Assembly (NCBI RefSeq): GCF_001500025.1
Contig: NZ_LQIW01000048.1
Location: 1 to 64,000, forward strand
From: Mycobacterium sp. IS-1590
GTDB lineage: Bacteria > Actinomycetota > Actinomycetes > Mycobacteriales > Mycobacteriaceae
Direction of reading: 5' to 3'
Length of the DNA stretch: 64,000 bases
The notes beneath the pieces are model-generated. The model saw only the letters and a list, made by a program, of their open reading frames with translations, ran no database searches and had not been told where the DNA came from. Of the stretch, positions 24,985-32,023 are shown piece by piece (within the stretch, counting starts at the first letter, position 1; the number at the start of each line of letters is the position of its first letter). A program made the translations under genes and the position numbers.

Positions 24985-26451
24985 TCAGCGGCGATTGTCC
25001 AGAAGGCGGTCCTTCATCACCTTGCCGGTGGCGTTCAACGGCATGCTGTCGAGGAACTCTACAGAGCGTGGCACCTTGAAACCCGCCATTCGTTCCCGGC
25101 TCCACGAAATGAGGTCCTCACCCGTGACGTCGTCGTGACCCGCCCCGAGCACGACGAACGCCTTGCCCACCTGGCCCAGCCTGTCGTCGGGAACGCCGAT
25201 GACCGCGGCCTGAGCCACCGCGGGATGTTCGAGCAGGAATCCCTCGATCTCGGCCGGATAGGCGTTGAATCCGCCGACGATGAACATGTCCTTCTTCCGC
25301 CCGACGATTCGCAGCCGGCCCGACTCGGTGAACTCGCCGAGGTCACCGGTGTGCAGAAAGCCGTCGGAGTCGATCGCCTCGGCCGTCGCAGCGGGGTCGT
25401 CGAGATAGCCCTGCATCACGTTGTAGCCGCGCACCAACACCTCGCCGTCGTCGGCGATGCGGACCTCGACGTCCTCGCACGGCAGGCCCGCGGTCATCGC
25501 GACGTCCTCGGGGGTGTCGTCCGGGCGCGACAATGTCACATTGCCGGCCTCGGTGAGCCCGTAGCCGGTCATGAGGCTTTGAAACGGCAACTCGTCGCGG
25601 ATCCGGCGGATCAGCTCCACCGGGATGTCGGCGGCGCCGGTCACGCCCGCCCGCAGGGATGCGAGCCGGTCCTTGTCGGCCACGGTCAGCAACGAGTGAT
25701 ACAGCGTGGGCGGGCCGGGCAGCATCGTGATGCGCTCGCGCTCGACGAGATCGACCACCCGGTCGACGTCGAAGGCGGCCACCGGCAGCATGGTGGCGCC
25801 CCGTAAGAACGAGGCGACGAGTCCGGCCTTGAGCCCGAACGTGTGGAAGTACGGGTTGATCATCAGATAGCGATCGCCCTCGCGGAGGTCGGCGAGCGTC
25901 GCCCACTCCTCGTACGCGCGCAGCGTCTGGAGATGGTTCATCATCGCGCCCTTGGGCCTGCCCGTGGTGCCCGAGGTGAAGATGACATCCGCGATGTCGG
26001 TACCCGCGAGGTCGCCGACGCGGTCGTCGAACGGCGCGCCGGCGGACAGGAACCCCGAACCGAAGTCGATCACCGGCACTTCCGTGCTCACCGAATAGTC
26101 CAGGCCGAGAAAGTCCTTCTGCACCAGCACGGCCTTGGCGCCGCTGCGGCCGATGACGTCCGCCGCCTCCTCCGGCTTGAACCGGGTGTTGACCGGGACG
26201 AGCACACCACCGGCGACCAGTAGGCCGAACGCCGCAACGATCCAGTCGGCGGAGTTCGGCGCCCAGATCGCAAGTCGATCACCTTTGGCGATACCGAGAT
26301 CAGCGAAAGCGCCTGCCGCGCAGCGTATCCGCTCGATCAACTCGGCGAAGGACAAGCGCAGCGAACCGTCGACGACCGCTTCCGCGTCGCCGAAACGGTC
26401 CGCTGCGCTCAAGACCATCTCGGGGATGGTCTCCCAGGGGCTTGACGTCAC
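24985..26451 (-). CDS. acyl-CoA synthetase, FadD3-like
   Basis: ATP-dependent acyl-CoA (acyl-AMP) ligase of the ANL superfamily, 488 residues from GTG 26451. Motifs in order: P-loop-like FTSGTTGRPKG (about 165), PGPPTLYHSLL, YGLTEAGN (about 295), GFLHTGDLGEF (about 365), RKKDMFIVGGFNAYPAEIE hinge, and the C-terminal catalytic Lys in NATGKVMKDRLL. Overall it resembles FadD3, the HIP-CoA ligase of steroid ring degradation, but that identity is not proven. The start overlaps the amidohydrolase stop by 4 bp (GTGA), so the two are translationally coupled. Confidence 0.88.
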   Translation of the reverse strand: MTSSPWETIPEMVLSAADRFGDAEAVVDGSLRLSFAELIERIRCAAGAFADLGIAKGDRLAIWAPNSADWIVAAFGLLVAGGVLVPVNTRFKPEEAADVIGRSGAKAVLVQKDFLGLDYSVSTEVPVIDFGSGFLSAGAPFDDRVGDLAGTDIADVIFTSGTTGRPKGAMMNHLQTLRAYEEWATLADLREGDRYLMINPYFHTFGLKAGLVASFLRGATMLPVAAFDVDRVVDLVERERITMLPGPPTLYHSLLTVADKDRLASLRAGVTGAADIPVELIRRIRDELPFQSLMTGYGLTEAGNVTLSRPDDTPEDVAMTAGLPCEDVEVRIADDGEVLVRGYNVMQGYLDDPAATAEAIDSDGFLHTGDLGEFTESGRLRIVGRKKDMFIVGGFNAYPAEIEGFLLEHPAVAQAAVIGVPDDRLGQVGKAFVVLGAGHDDVTGEDLISWSRERMAGFKVPRSVEFLDSMPLNATGKVMKDRLLDNRR

Positions 26452-27638
26452 ACGGTGACGAGGCGACCCAGGTTGCCGCCCATGATCTTCGCCTGATCCT
26501 CAACCGAAAGGTGTTCGAGCGCGGTGACGTAGTGCGTCGGTTCGGCCAGGCCCTCCGGGTGCGGCCAGTCCGATCCGTACAGCACCTGGTCGACACCGAT
26601 CAGGTTGATCAGGTCGTCGATGCCCTCCTCGTAGAACGGGCTGACGAAGATGCGGTTCTTGATCTCCTCGATCGGATTGCCCAAGAACGCCTCGGGGGCC
26701 TTCTTGTACACCTCGGCCATCGAGTCCAGCAGCGGGAACATCCACTTCGAACCGGCCTCGACGATGCCGACCTTGAGCTTCGGGTGCCGGAACAGCGCAC
26801 CGTGGATCACCCACGAGGCCACCGCGTCCTGGATGGGGCGCCACTCGTTGAGGATCGACATCGCGTTGGTCTGGAACGGCAGCATCTCCTGGGCTGCGCC
26901 GTCCCATTCGGAGGTGTAGCGGGAGTAGCCGCTGTCCGAGGAGTGCATACCGACGAAGATGTCGTGGTGGACCACCCGCTCCCAGAACGGGTCGAACTCC
27001 GGCAGCGCGAACGAGCGGGGACCGCGGAAGCCGGGCACCGGCGCCGGGCGGATGAGGATGGCGCGGGCTCCGCGGGCGACCGCCCACTCCAGTTCCTCGA
27101 TCGCCTTCTCGACAATGGGCAGCGTGATCACCGGCGTGGTGAAGATGCGGTTCTGGTAGTTGAAGCCCCACACCTCGTCCAGCCACTGGTTCAGCGAGTG
27201 GATGATGACGTGGATGGCGACCGGATCGTCGCGCAGCCGCTCCTCGATGAGGCTGGCCAGCGTCGGAAACATCAGCGAGCGGTCGACGCCCAGCTCGTCC
27301 ATCAGCTCCAGCCGCGGGGCGGGCTCGAAGAACGCCGGGATCGAACGCATCGGCTCTCCGAACAGCTCGCGCTTGCTCTTGCCGTCCGGGTTGCCGAACT
27401 TGAAGTACTCCTCCCAGGCGCCCGGCTTGGCCACCACGGAGAACGTCGGGTTCGGGATGTAGTTGCTGATCTGGCCCTTGATGGCGATCTTGGTGCGCCC
27501 GTTGACCTCGACGTACTGGACGATGTCCTTGTACTCCTTAGGCAGGTACTTCGTCATCGCCTCGGGCGGCTCGTAGAGATGGTTGTCCGCATCGAACAGC
27601 GGAAACGGGATGTCGACCCGGTGTGAAAGTTGTCCCAT
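26448..27638 (-). CDS. amidohydrolase-2 family metal-dependent hydrolase/decarboxylase
   Basis: 396-residue TIM-barrel protein of the amidohydrolase_2 (PF04909-type) family, cytoplasmic. Start ATG 27638 has AAAGGAG 8 nt upstream. The N-terminal motif FDADNHLYEP replaces the DxHxH-like metal site, VGMHSSDSGYSR gives a His on a later strand, and YGSDWPHPEG supplies the C-terminal Asp. Family members act as decarboxylases or hydrolases of aromatic or acyl acids; the substrate here is unknown. It leads a two-gene operon with the FadD3-like ligase. Its promoter region carries the GAGAAT-type operator and the 57-bp repeats. Confidence 0.85.
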   Translation of the reverse strand: MGQLSHRVDIPFPLFDADNHLYEPPEAMTKYLPKEYKDIVQYVEVNGRTKIAIKGQISNYIPNPTFSVVAKPGAWEEYFKFGNPDGKSKRELFGEPMRSIPAFFEPAPRLELMDELGVDRSLMFPTLASLIEERLRDDPVAIHVIIHSLNQWLDEVWGFNYQNRIFTTPVITLPIVEKAIEELEWAVARGARAILIRPAPVPGFRGPRSFALPEFDPFWERVVHHDIFVGMHSSDSGYSRYTSEWDGAAQEMLPFQTNAMSILNEWRPIQDAVASWVIHGALFRHPKLKVGIVEAGSKWMFPLLDSMAEVYKKAPEAFLGNPIEEIKNRIFVSPFYEEGIDDLINLIGVDQVLYGSDWPHPEGLAEPTHYVTALEHLSVEDQAKIMGGNLGRLVTV

Positions 27639-27653
27639 GGAACACTCCTTTTC

Positions 27654-27675
27654 TTCTCGGGAGAATCCTATTCTC
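27654..27675. promoter_or_regulatory. GAGAAT/ATTCTC operator over the amidohydrolase promoter
   Basis: GAGAATCCTATTCTC (27661-27675) is a perfect 6-3-6 palindrome and TTCTCGGGAGAA (27654-27665) overlaps it, giving three half-sites in 22 bp. On the complement TAGGAT (27670-27665), a good TANNNT -10, lies inside, so protein binding here should block initiation about 20 nt before the ATG at 27638. Confidence 0.6.
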
Positions 27676-27749
27676 ATTGGTGTCCGGTTCGCAATGCGCT
27701 GACGATCCGATCGCGGCCCGAATTCGTTCGCGACAGTCCCAAATTCCTT

Positions 27750-27920
27750 CGCGAGAGTTACACCAGGGCTGTCGATCGGCCCCAATCACGACCCCGTTGT
27801 ACGCCTCGCGAGAGTTACACCAGGGCTGTCGATCGACCCCAATCACGACCCCGTTGTACGCCTCGCGAGAGTTACACCAGGGCTGTCGATCGGCCCGGAT
27901 CACGACCCTGTTGTACGCCT
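27750..27920. repeat. three tandem 57-bp repeats
   Basis: Units 27750-27806, 27807-27863 and 27864-27920, with copies 1 and 2 differing at one position and copy 3 at about three. Each begins CGCGAGAGTTACACCAGGGC and ends GTTGTACGCCT, so junctions form CTCGCGAG palindromes. Length 57 is a multiple of three, and both strands stay open through them. They fill most of the region before the amidohydrolase gene, and the third unit encodes the last residues of the upstream FadD. Confidence 0.95.
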
Positions 27921-29507
27921 CGCGAGGGTCGCGGCGCTGCTGGCTCGCACCTGCTCCCGCAGGACAAACTTCTGGACCTTTCCGCTCGCGGTGCGCGGAT
28001 AGTCCTGCCCCTCGGGCACCTCGTGCAGTTCCTCGGGCCACTTCTGGACCGCGACACCCGCGTGCTTGAAGTGGGTGCGCACCTCCTCGAGCGACGGCAT
28101 GCTGCTGCCCGCCCGAATGCGAAGCACCGCTGCGGTCCGCTCACCGAGCCGGTTGTCGGGCGCGGCGACCACCGCGGCTTCGGCCACACCGGGCATACCG
28201 AGCAGCACCTCCTCGACCTCGAGGGCGGAGATGTTCTCTCCCCCACGGATGATCACGTCGGCCTTGCGGTCGGTGATGGTCAGGTAGCCGTCCTCGTCGA
28301 GCACCCCGACGTCGCCGGTGTGATACCAACCGTCGTCGTCGAATGCCCGCGCGGTCATCTCGTCGTCGGTGTAACCCAGGCACAGATCCGGTCCGCGCGA
28401 GAGGATTTCACCGTCCTCGGTGAGCTTGATCTCCACACCGGGACGCGGGTCGCCGTCGGTGTAGAGCCGTTTCTCTTCCGGCGCGCTCGGCCGCGAACCG
28501 GTGATGGACGGGTGTTCGGTGCTGCCGTAGGAACGGAAAACGAAGAACCCCAAGTCGGCGAGCCGGCGGGTCACCGCCGCGGGAACGGTTGACCCGCCGA
28601 GGCCGACGGTGGTGAACCGGGAACGGTGCGCATCGGTGCAGTCGGGATGGTCGAGCAGGCTGGTGACGAAGTACGGCGGTCCCCCGCCGATCGACAAGTC
28701 TTGCGTCTCCATGAGTTTGAGCACCTTGCCCGGATCCCATACGTCGCACAGATCGATCGGGGCGCCCTCGAGCACCGGGATGAGGAACGCGCCGAGCATT
28801 CCGATGAAGTGGCCGATCGGCGTCGCCGTGAGTTGTCGTCCTCGGTCCTTGGGATAGTTCTCCAACAGTTGGCGGGTTTCGAAACCCAGCGTCTGATGGC
28901 TGTGCACAACGCCTTTGGGCTTGCTCGTGGTACCCGAGGTGAACGCGATCAGCGCCGGGCCCGCCGGATCGGTGGCCAGCGTGCCCGTCATCGGATCGAC
29001 GTCGAGTAGGTCATCGAAGCTGTAGACATGCTCCTCGCGCAGGCGCTCGTCGGCTCCCACCAGCGCCACGATCGGGACGTCGGACGCCAGGTCGGGCTGA
29101 AATTGCATCCGGCCGAATTTGCGTGTGGTGATGAAGACCTTCGGCCGCGCGGTGGACAGAATGTGGGCGAGTTCCTTGCGACCGTAGAAATGCACGATCG
29201 GCACCACGACCGCGCCCAGGAACGTGGAGGCCCAGAACGCGACCGCCGCCTCCATCCAGTTGGGCAACTGCAGTGCGACCACGTCCCCGGGCCCGACCCC
29301 GCGCTTGTGCAGGCCGGCCGCGAGACGACGTGCCCGCAACTCCACATCGGCGAACGTGCCGGCAAACGGGCGCACTTCGGAGTGCACCCAGAAGCCGGTG
29401 TCCGGATTGGCGGCCAGATGACGGGCCAACAGCTCACCGAGCGTGTCCCGGGTCCACCAGCCTTCCTTCTCGTAGCGTTTGGTCAGCTCGACCGGGATGT
29501 TGCGCAT
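27900..29507 (-). CDS. acyl-CoA synthetase (AMP-binding ligase)
   Basis: ANL-superfamily ligase of 535 residues, cytoplasmic; activates a carboxylic acid through acyl-AMP to acyl-CoA. Motifs: FTSGTTSKPKGVVHSH (about 187), GGGPPYFVTSLL, FRSYGSTEHPSITG (about 330), YHTGDVGVLDEDGY, RKADVIIRGGENIS hinge, and RTASGKVQKFVLRE with the catalytic Lys. It is closer to the short/medium-chain and aromatic ligases (cyclohexanecarboxylate-like) than to FadD3. The last seven codons or so lie in the third 57-bp repeat, so the C-terminal tail (ARRTTGS) is probably an add-on. Divergent from the enoyl-CoA hydratase gene over a shared operator. Confidence 0.88.
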   Translation of the reverse strand: MRNIPVELTKRYEKEGWWTRDTLGELLARHLAANPDTGFWVHSEVRPFAGTFADVELRARRLAAGLHKRGVGPGDVVALQLPNWMEAAVAFWASTFLGAVVVPIVHFYGRKELAHILSTARPKVFITTRKFGRMQFQPDLASDVPIVALVGADERLREEHVYSFDDLLDVDPMTGTLATDPAGPALIAFTSGTTSKPKGVVHSHQTLGFETRQLLENYPKDRGRQLTATPIGHFIGMLGAFLIPVLEGAPIDLCDVWDPGKVLKLMETQDLSIGGGPPYFVTSLLDHPDCTDAHRSRFTTVGLGGSTVPAAVTRRLADLGFFVFRSYGSTEHPSITGSRPSAPEEKRLYTDGDPRPGVEIKLTEDGEILSRGPDLCLGYTDDEMTARAFDDDGWYHTGDVGVLDEDGYLTITDRKADVIIRGGENISALEVEEVLLGMPGVAEAAVVAAPDNRLGERTAAVLRIRAGSSMPSLEEVRTHFKHAGVAVQKWPEELHEVPEGQDYPRTASGKVQKFVLREQVRASSAATLARRTTGS

Positions 29508-29551
29508 GGACTCCCCACACTCAGGCGGCTGCTCCGACTCGAGGCGATGCT

Positions 29552-29570
29552 ATTCTCTCAAACCGAGAAT
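29552..29570. promoter_or_regulatory. ATTCTC-N7-GAGAAT operator between fadD and echA
   Basis: ATTCTC (29552-29557), TCAAACC, GAGAAT (29565-29570): a perfect 6-7-6 inverted repeat in the 90-bp divergent region. On the complement the TAGCAT -10 for fadD (29552-29547) touches its edge, so one bound protein could control both genes. Confidence 0.65.
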
Positions 29571-29597
29571 GCCAATATCGCAAATGGAGAACGATCG

Positions 29598-30314
29598 ATG
29601 GTAGACCTCGAGTTGGAGGACGGCTTGGCGGTCGTCACCATCGACCGTCCGCAAGCGCGCAACGCAATCGCGCCCGAGACCATGGAGCAACTCGACGCCG
29701 CGCTCGACGCGGCGGAGGGTGCGACGGCGCTCGTGGTCAAGGGCGCCGGCGACCGGGCGTTCGTGTCCGGCGGCGACCTCAAACAACTGGCCGCGCTGCG
29801 CACCGAGGCCGATGCCGCCGCGATGGCGAGGCAAATGCGTGCGGTGTGCGACCGCATCGTCGCGTTTCCCGGCGTGACCATTGCGGTCCTCAACGGGCAT
29901 GCGCTCGGCGGCGGGGCGGAGTTCGCGACCGCCGCCGACATTCGGCTCGCCGCCTACGACATCAAGATCGGCTTCAACCAGGTAGCGCTCGAGATCATGC
30001 CGGCCTGGGGTGGCGCGGAGCGGCTCGTCGAGATCGTCGGCTACAGCAAGGCGCTCCTGCTGGCCGGCACCGGCACCATCCTGTCGGCCGACGAGGCCGA
30101 GCGCATCGGACTGATCGACCGGGTGTTGGCGCGCGAGTCGTTCGACGACGACTGGCGCGCGATCGCCCGTAAACTCGCGCACCGGCCCGCCGGCGAGATC
30201 AAGCGGGTGATGAAGGGCGCCTCGACCGACGAGGCCGTCGATGCGTTCGCGCGGCTGTGGGTGTCCGACGAGCACTGGGCCGCCGCGGACAAGGCGATGA
30301 ACCGCAACAAGTAA
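29598..30314 (+). CDS. enoyl-CoA hydratase/isomerase family protein
   Basis: Crotonase-fold enzyme of 238 residues that hydrates or isomerises an enoyl-CoA in beta-oxidation. Start ATG 29598 follows GGAGA by 7 nt. The oxyanion-hole segments are FVSGGDLKQLAAL (about 58) and NGHALGGGAEFATAADIRLA (about 103); the usual catalytic Glu pair is partly replaced (QVALEIMPAWGGAERL keeps one Glu), so activity type is uncertain. The protein is somewhat short for the family (about 250-260). Divergent from the FadD gene with a common operator. Confidence 0.88.
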   Translation: MVDLELEDGLAVVTIDRPQARNAIAPETMEQLDAALDAAEGATALVVKGAGDRAFVSGGDLKQLAALRTEADAAAMARQMRAVCDRIVAFPGVTIAVLNGHALGGGAEFATAADIRLAAYDIKIGFNQVALEIMPAWGGAERLVEIVGYSKALLLAGTGTILSADEAERIGLIDRVLARESFDDDWRAIARKLAHRPAGEIKRVMKGASTDEAVDAFARLWVSDEHWAAADKAMNRNK

Positions 30315-30339
30315 GCCGGCGCCCCACCTCACCCAGGCC

Positions 30340-30399
30340 GCGAGCGCCCGCGTTTGCACGCGACACGCCGTGGTTTGTCGGTACTAAGGGGACGCTCGC
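30340..30399. repeat. long imperfect hairpin in a convergent intergenic region
   Basis: GCGAGCG (30340-30346) and CGCTCGC (30393-30399) enclose a 46-nt segment with the GTTTGCACGCGACACGCC sequence that I recall as a recurrent mycobacterial intergenic pattern. It sits between the convergent echA and VOC genes and may act as a two-way transcription end. Confidence 0.4.
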
Positions 30400-30408
30400 G
30401 CGCCGCGA

Positions 30409-30939
30409 TCACCCGCCCAGTACGCGTATCGGGTCGCTGCCGTCCCAGTTCGCGGCGGCGTCGCGGACGAAAGCCGCCATACCGCTGGTGATCTCGGTGA
30501 GTTCCATGATCTCGATGATCTGTGCGATATGTCCGGGACCAGCGGGTGGTTCGACATAGGCGAAGCGGGTGCCGACGTCCTCACCGCCCGACCAGACGAC
30601 TGGCCATCCCGCGTCGGTCACGCCGCGCATGGTGGCATCGAAATCGTCTGCCCAATAGGCGAACTGGTGAAATCCCTCGCCGTGGGCGTCGAGAAACTCG
30701 GTGAAGACGCTCGGAGCCTCGCTCTGCTGCTGGATGAGCTCGAGCTGCATATCGCCGCTGTTGCTCAGCGCCAGCGACTGGGTGATCTCGCACGGCTCAC
30801 CGCGGTAGCGGGCGGTCAGTGTCAGATCCCGCATGACGAACCAGGGCCCGACACCGAGCTCGAGCCAACCCGCGATCGCCCGGTCGATATCGGCGACGAC
30901 ATAACCGATCTGGCGGATCGGGCCGGGAAGAATCCTCAT
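30409..30939 (-). CDS. VOC superfamily (glyoxalase-like) protein
   Basis: 176 residues from ATG 30939 (GGAGG 4 nt upstream). The fold repeats and metal ligands typical of vicinal-oxygen-chelate enzymes are visible: IRQIGYVVADIDRAIAGW at the start, LELIQQQSE (Glu) at about 80, GFHQFAYWADDFD (His) at about 102, and a late IAQIIEIMELTE (Glu). This pattern is shared with methylmalonyl-CoA epimerase-like proteins in catabolic operons. It is the last gene after SnoaL and the SDR remnant, coupled by a TGATG overlap. Confidence 0.8.
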   Translation of the reverse strand: MRILPGPIRQIGYVVADIDRAIAGWLELGVGPWFVMRDLTLTARYRGEPCEITQSLALSNSGDMQLELIQQQSEAPSVFTEFLDAHGEGFHQFAYWADDFDATMRGVTDAGWPVVWSGGEDVGTRFAYVEPPAGPGHIAQIIEIMELTEITSGMAAFVRDAAANWDGSDPIRVLGG

Positions 30940-31082
30940 CACACCTCCGGATGAACCACAACGCCCGGGGGACCCGCCCCTCTGCGCGAAGCCAATTGGT
31001 CGGCCATCTCGGCGCCGATGCCCTCCGACGCCCCCGCGATCACGGCCCGCGGCCCGTACCAAGCGGCGGACTCGGTGCTCAC
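30939..31082 (-). pseudogene. short-chain dehydrogenase remnant, internally deleted
   Basis: A 47-residue frame from GTG 31082 that begins like an SDR: YGPRAVIAGASEGIGAEMAD gives the NAD(P)-binding GASEGIG turn at about residue 17-23. After DQLASRR it stops resembling an SDR, continues GAGPPGVVVHPEV and ends. The normal 250 or more residues, including the YxxxK site, are absent. It overlaps the upstream SnoaL stop by 4 bp (GTGA) and the downstream VOC start by 1 bp (TGATG), so an in-frame deletion of the gene body seems likely. Confidence 0.65.
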
Positions 31083-31498
31083 GGTGCGACGCCGGCAGCG
31101 CTCATCACCCGCGCGATGTTGGTGGTGCGCTTGGCGATTCGCCAACCGTCCGCGGTCCTGACGAGCTCGTCGTCATAGTGGCCGAGTGCGTCGATCCAGC
31201 TTCCGTTGTCGTCCGGTACGGCCTGCAGCACCGCACGCACGTAGGACCGCGCCGTCGCCCGGTCGGCGTTCACGTCGACGACGATGTTGGAGATGCGGTG
31301 GTAGGTCTGCCCCATGCCGCCGTGGATCTGCTCCATCAGCGTGGTGAAGGCGTCGGGGTCGGTGAAGGTCCCCAGGTCGCCGTAGTCGATGTCGACTTCA
31401 TCGGCCCAGCACGTGCGGAACAGCTTCCAGTCTTTGAAGTCGATCCCCGTCGCGTAGCGAATCAAGATCTCGGCGATCTGCGCTTTGTCGGCGTCCAC
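31079..31498 (-). CDS. SnoaL-like (NTF2-fold) protein
   Basis: 139 residues of the SnoaL_4 type, an alpha+beta cone fold used by steroid isomerases, dehydratases and non-enzymatic partners. The typical start is visible (IAEILIRYATGIDFKDWKLF), then ADEVDIDYGDLG, RISNIVVDVNADRATARSYV and YDDELVRTADGWRIAKRT. Start GTG 31498 appears leaderless: on the complement TAGCCT (31511-31506) ends 7 nt before it. First gene of SnoaL-SDR remnant-VOC and divergent from the DUF35 gene. Confidence 0.85.
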   Translation of the reverse strand: MDADKAQIAEILIRYATGIDFKDWKLFRTCWADEVDIDYGDLGTFTDPDAFTTLMEQIHGGMGQTYHRISNIVVDVNADRATARSYVRAVLQAVPDDNGSWIDALGHYDDELVRTADGWRIAKRTTNIARVMSAAGVAP

Positions 31499-31505
31499 AT
31501 CGGGG

Positions 31506-31511
31506 AGGCTA
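31506..31511 (-). promoter_or_regulatory. -10 of the leaderless SnoaL operon
   Basis: TAGCCT on the complement, 7 nt before GTG 31498; no ribosome site is present between them. Confidence 0.55.
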
Positions 31512-31539
31512 GCAGCGAGTTGATCGCTTGACGACCCCG

Positions 31540-31558
31540 GTTCTCTCTAGACGAGAAC
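31540..31558. promoter_or_regulatory. GTTCTC-N7-GAGAAC operator between SnoaL and DUF35 genes
   Basis: Perfect 6-7-6 inverted repeat, GTTCTC (31540-31545) TCTAGAC GAGAAC (31553-31558). It lies between the two divergent -10 elements, centred near -34 of the DUF35 start and -51 of the SnoaL start. Same architecture as the site at 29552. Confidence 0.65.
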
Positions 31559-31570
31559 GTCATTTCCAGT

Positions 31571-31576
31571 TATCGT
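31571..31576 (+). promoter_or_regulatory. -10 of the leaderless DUF35 gene
   Basis: TATCGT (TANNNT) followed by 6 nt and the GTG at 31583; no ribosome site. Confidence 0.55.
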
Positions 31577-31582
31577 CGGCGC

Positions 31583-32005
31583 GTGCCGACACAGCAAGTG
31601 GCCCTCGCGCCCGAAATCTCGACCTGGCCCGATGACAATCCGCAGCTGATCGGAAGCCGATGCGGCGCGTGCGGCGCCACCGCTTTCCCGGTCCAGCAGC
31701 GCTGCCCCAGGTGCAGTGCCGGTGAGATGTCCGAGCTCAAGCTGCCCCGCCGCGGCACCCTGGTCGCGTGGACGACGCAGGGCTTCCCGCCCGGCGCCCC
31801 GTACAAGGGTCCGTCCGGGAACGACTTCGTACCCTTCGGTGTCGGGCTGGTCCAGCTCGAGGACGTCATCCGCGTTGAGGGCCGCCTCACCGAGAACGAC
31901 CCAGCCAAGCTCGAGTTCGGCATGGAGGTCGAGCTGACGATGGTGCCGTTCACCACCGACGACGACGGCAACGAGGTCGTCACCTTCGCCTTCAAGCCCG
32001 TCTAG
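31583..32005 (+). CDS. Zn-ribbon/OB-fold DUF35 acyl-CoA-associated protein
   Basis: 140 residues from GTG 31583. The N-terminal rubredoxin-like zinc ribbon has Cys27, Cys30, Cys41 and Cys44 (CGAC...CPRC). The C-terminal OB fold (about 55-135) holds GTLVAWTTQGFPP and FVPFGVGLVQLED. DUF35 proteins act as obligate partners of thiolase-like aldolases (Ltp2) or of MaoC-type hydratases in steroid side-chain degradation. Here the next gene, 18 bp on, is exactly such a thiolase-like protein, so a two-subunit enzyme is likely. Confidence 0.9.
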   Translation: MPTQQVALAPEISTWPDDNPQLIGSRCGACGATAFPVQQRCPRCSAGEMSELKLPRRGTLVAWTTQGFPPGAPYKGPSGNDFVPFGVGLVQLEDVIRVEGRLTENDPAKLEFGMEVELTMVPFTTDDDGNEVVTFAFKPV

Positions 32006-32023
32006 ACACACAGGAGCATCGCA

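Noticed and set aside
24985..26451. Naming the ligase fadD3
   Set aside because: The similarity is general; none of the other HIP-degradation genes is adjacent, so the symbol was withheld.
27538..28041. Frame through the 57-bp repeats giving a repeated 19-residue peptide
   Set aside because: It overlaps the amidohydrolase and FadD genes in another frame; the repeat length being a multiple of three explains the openness.
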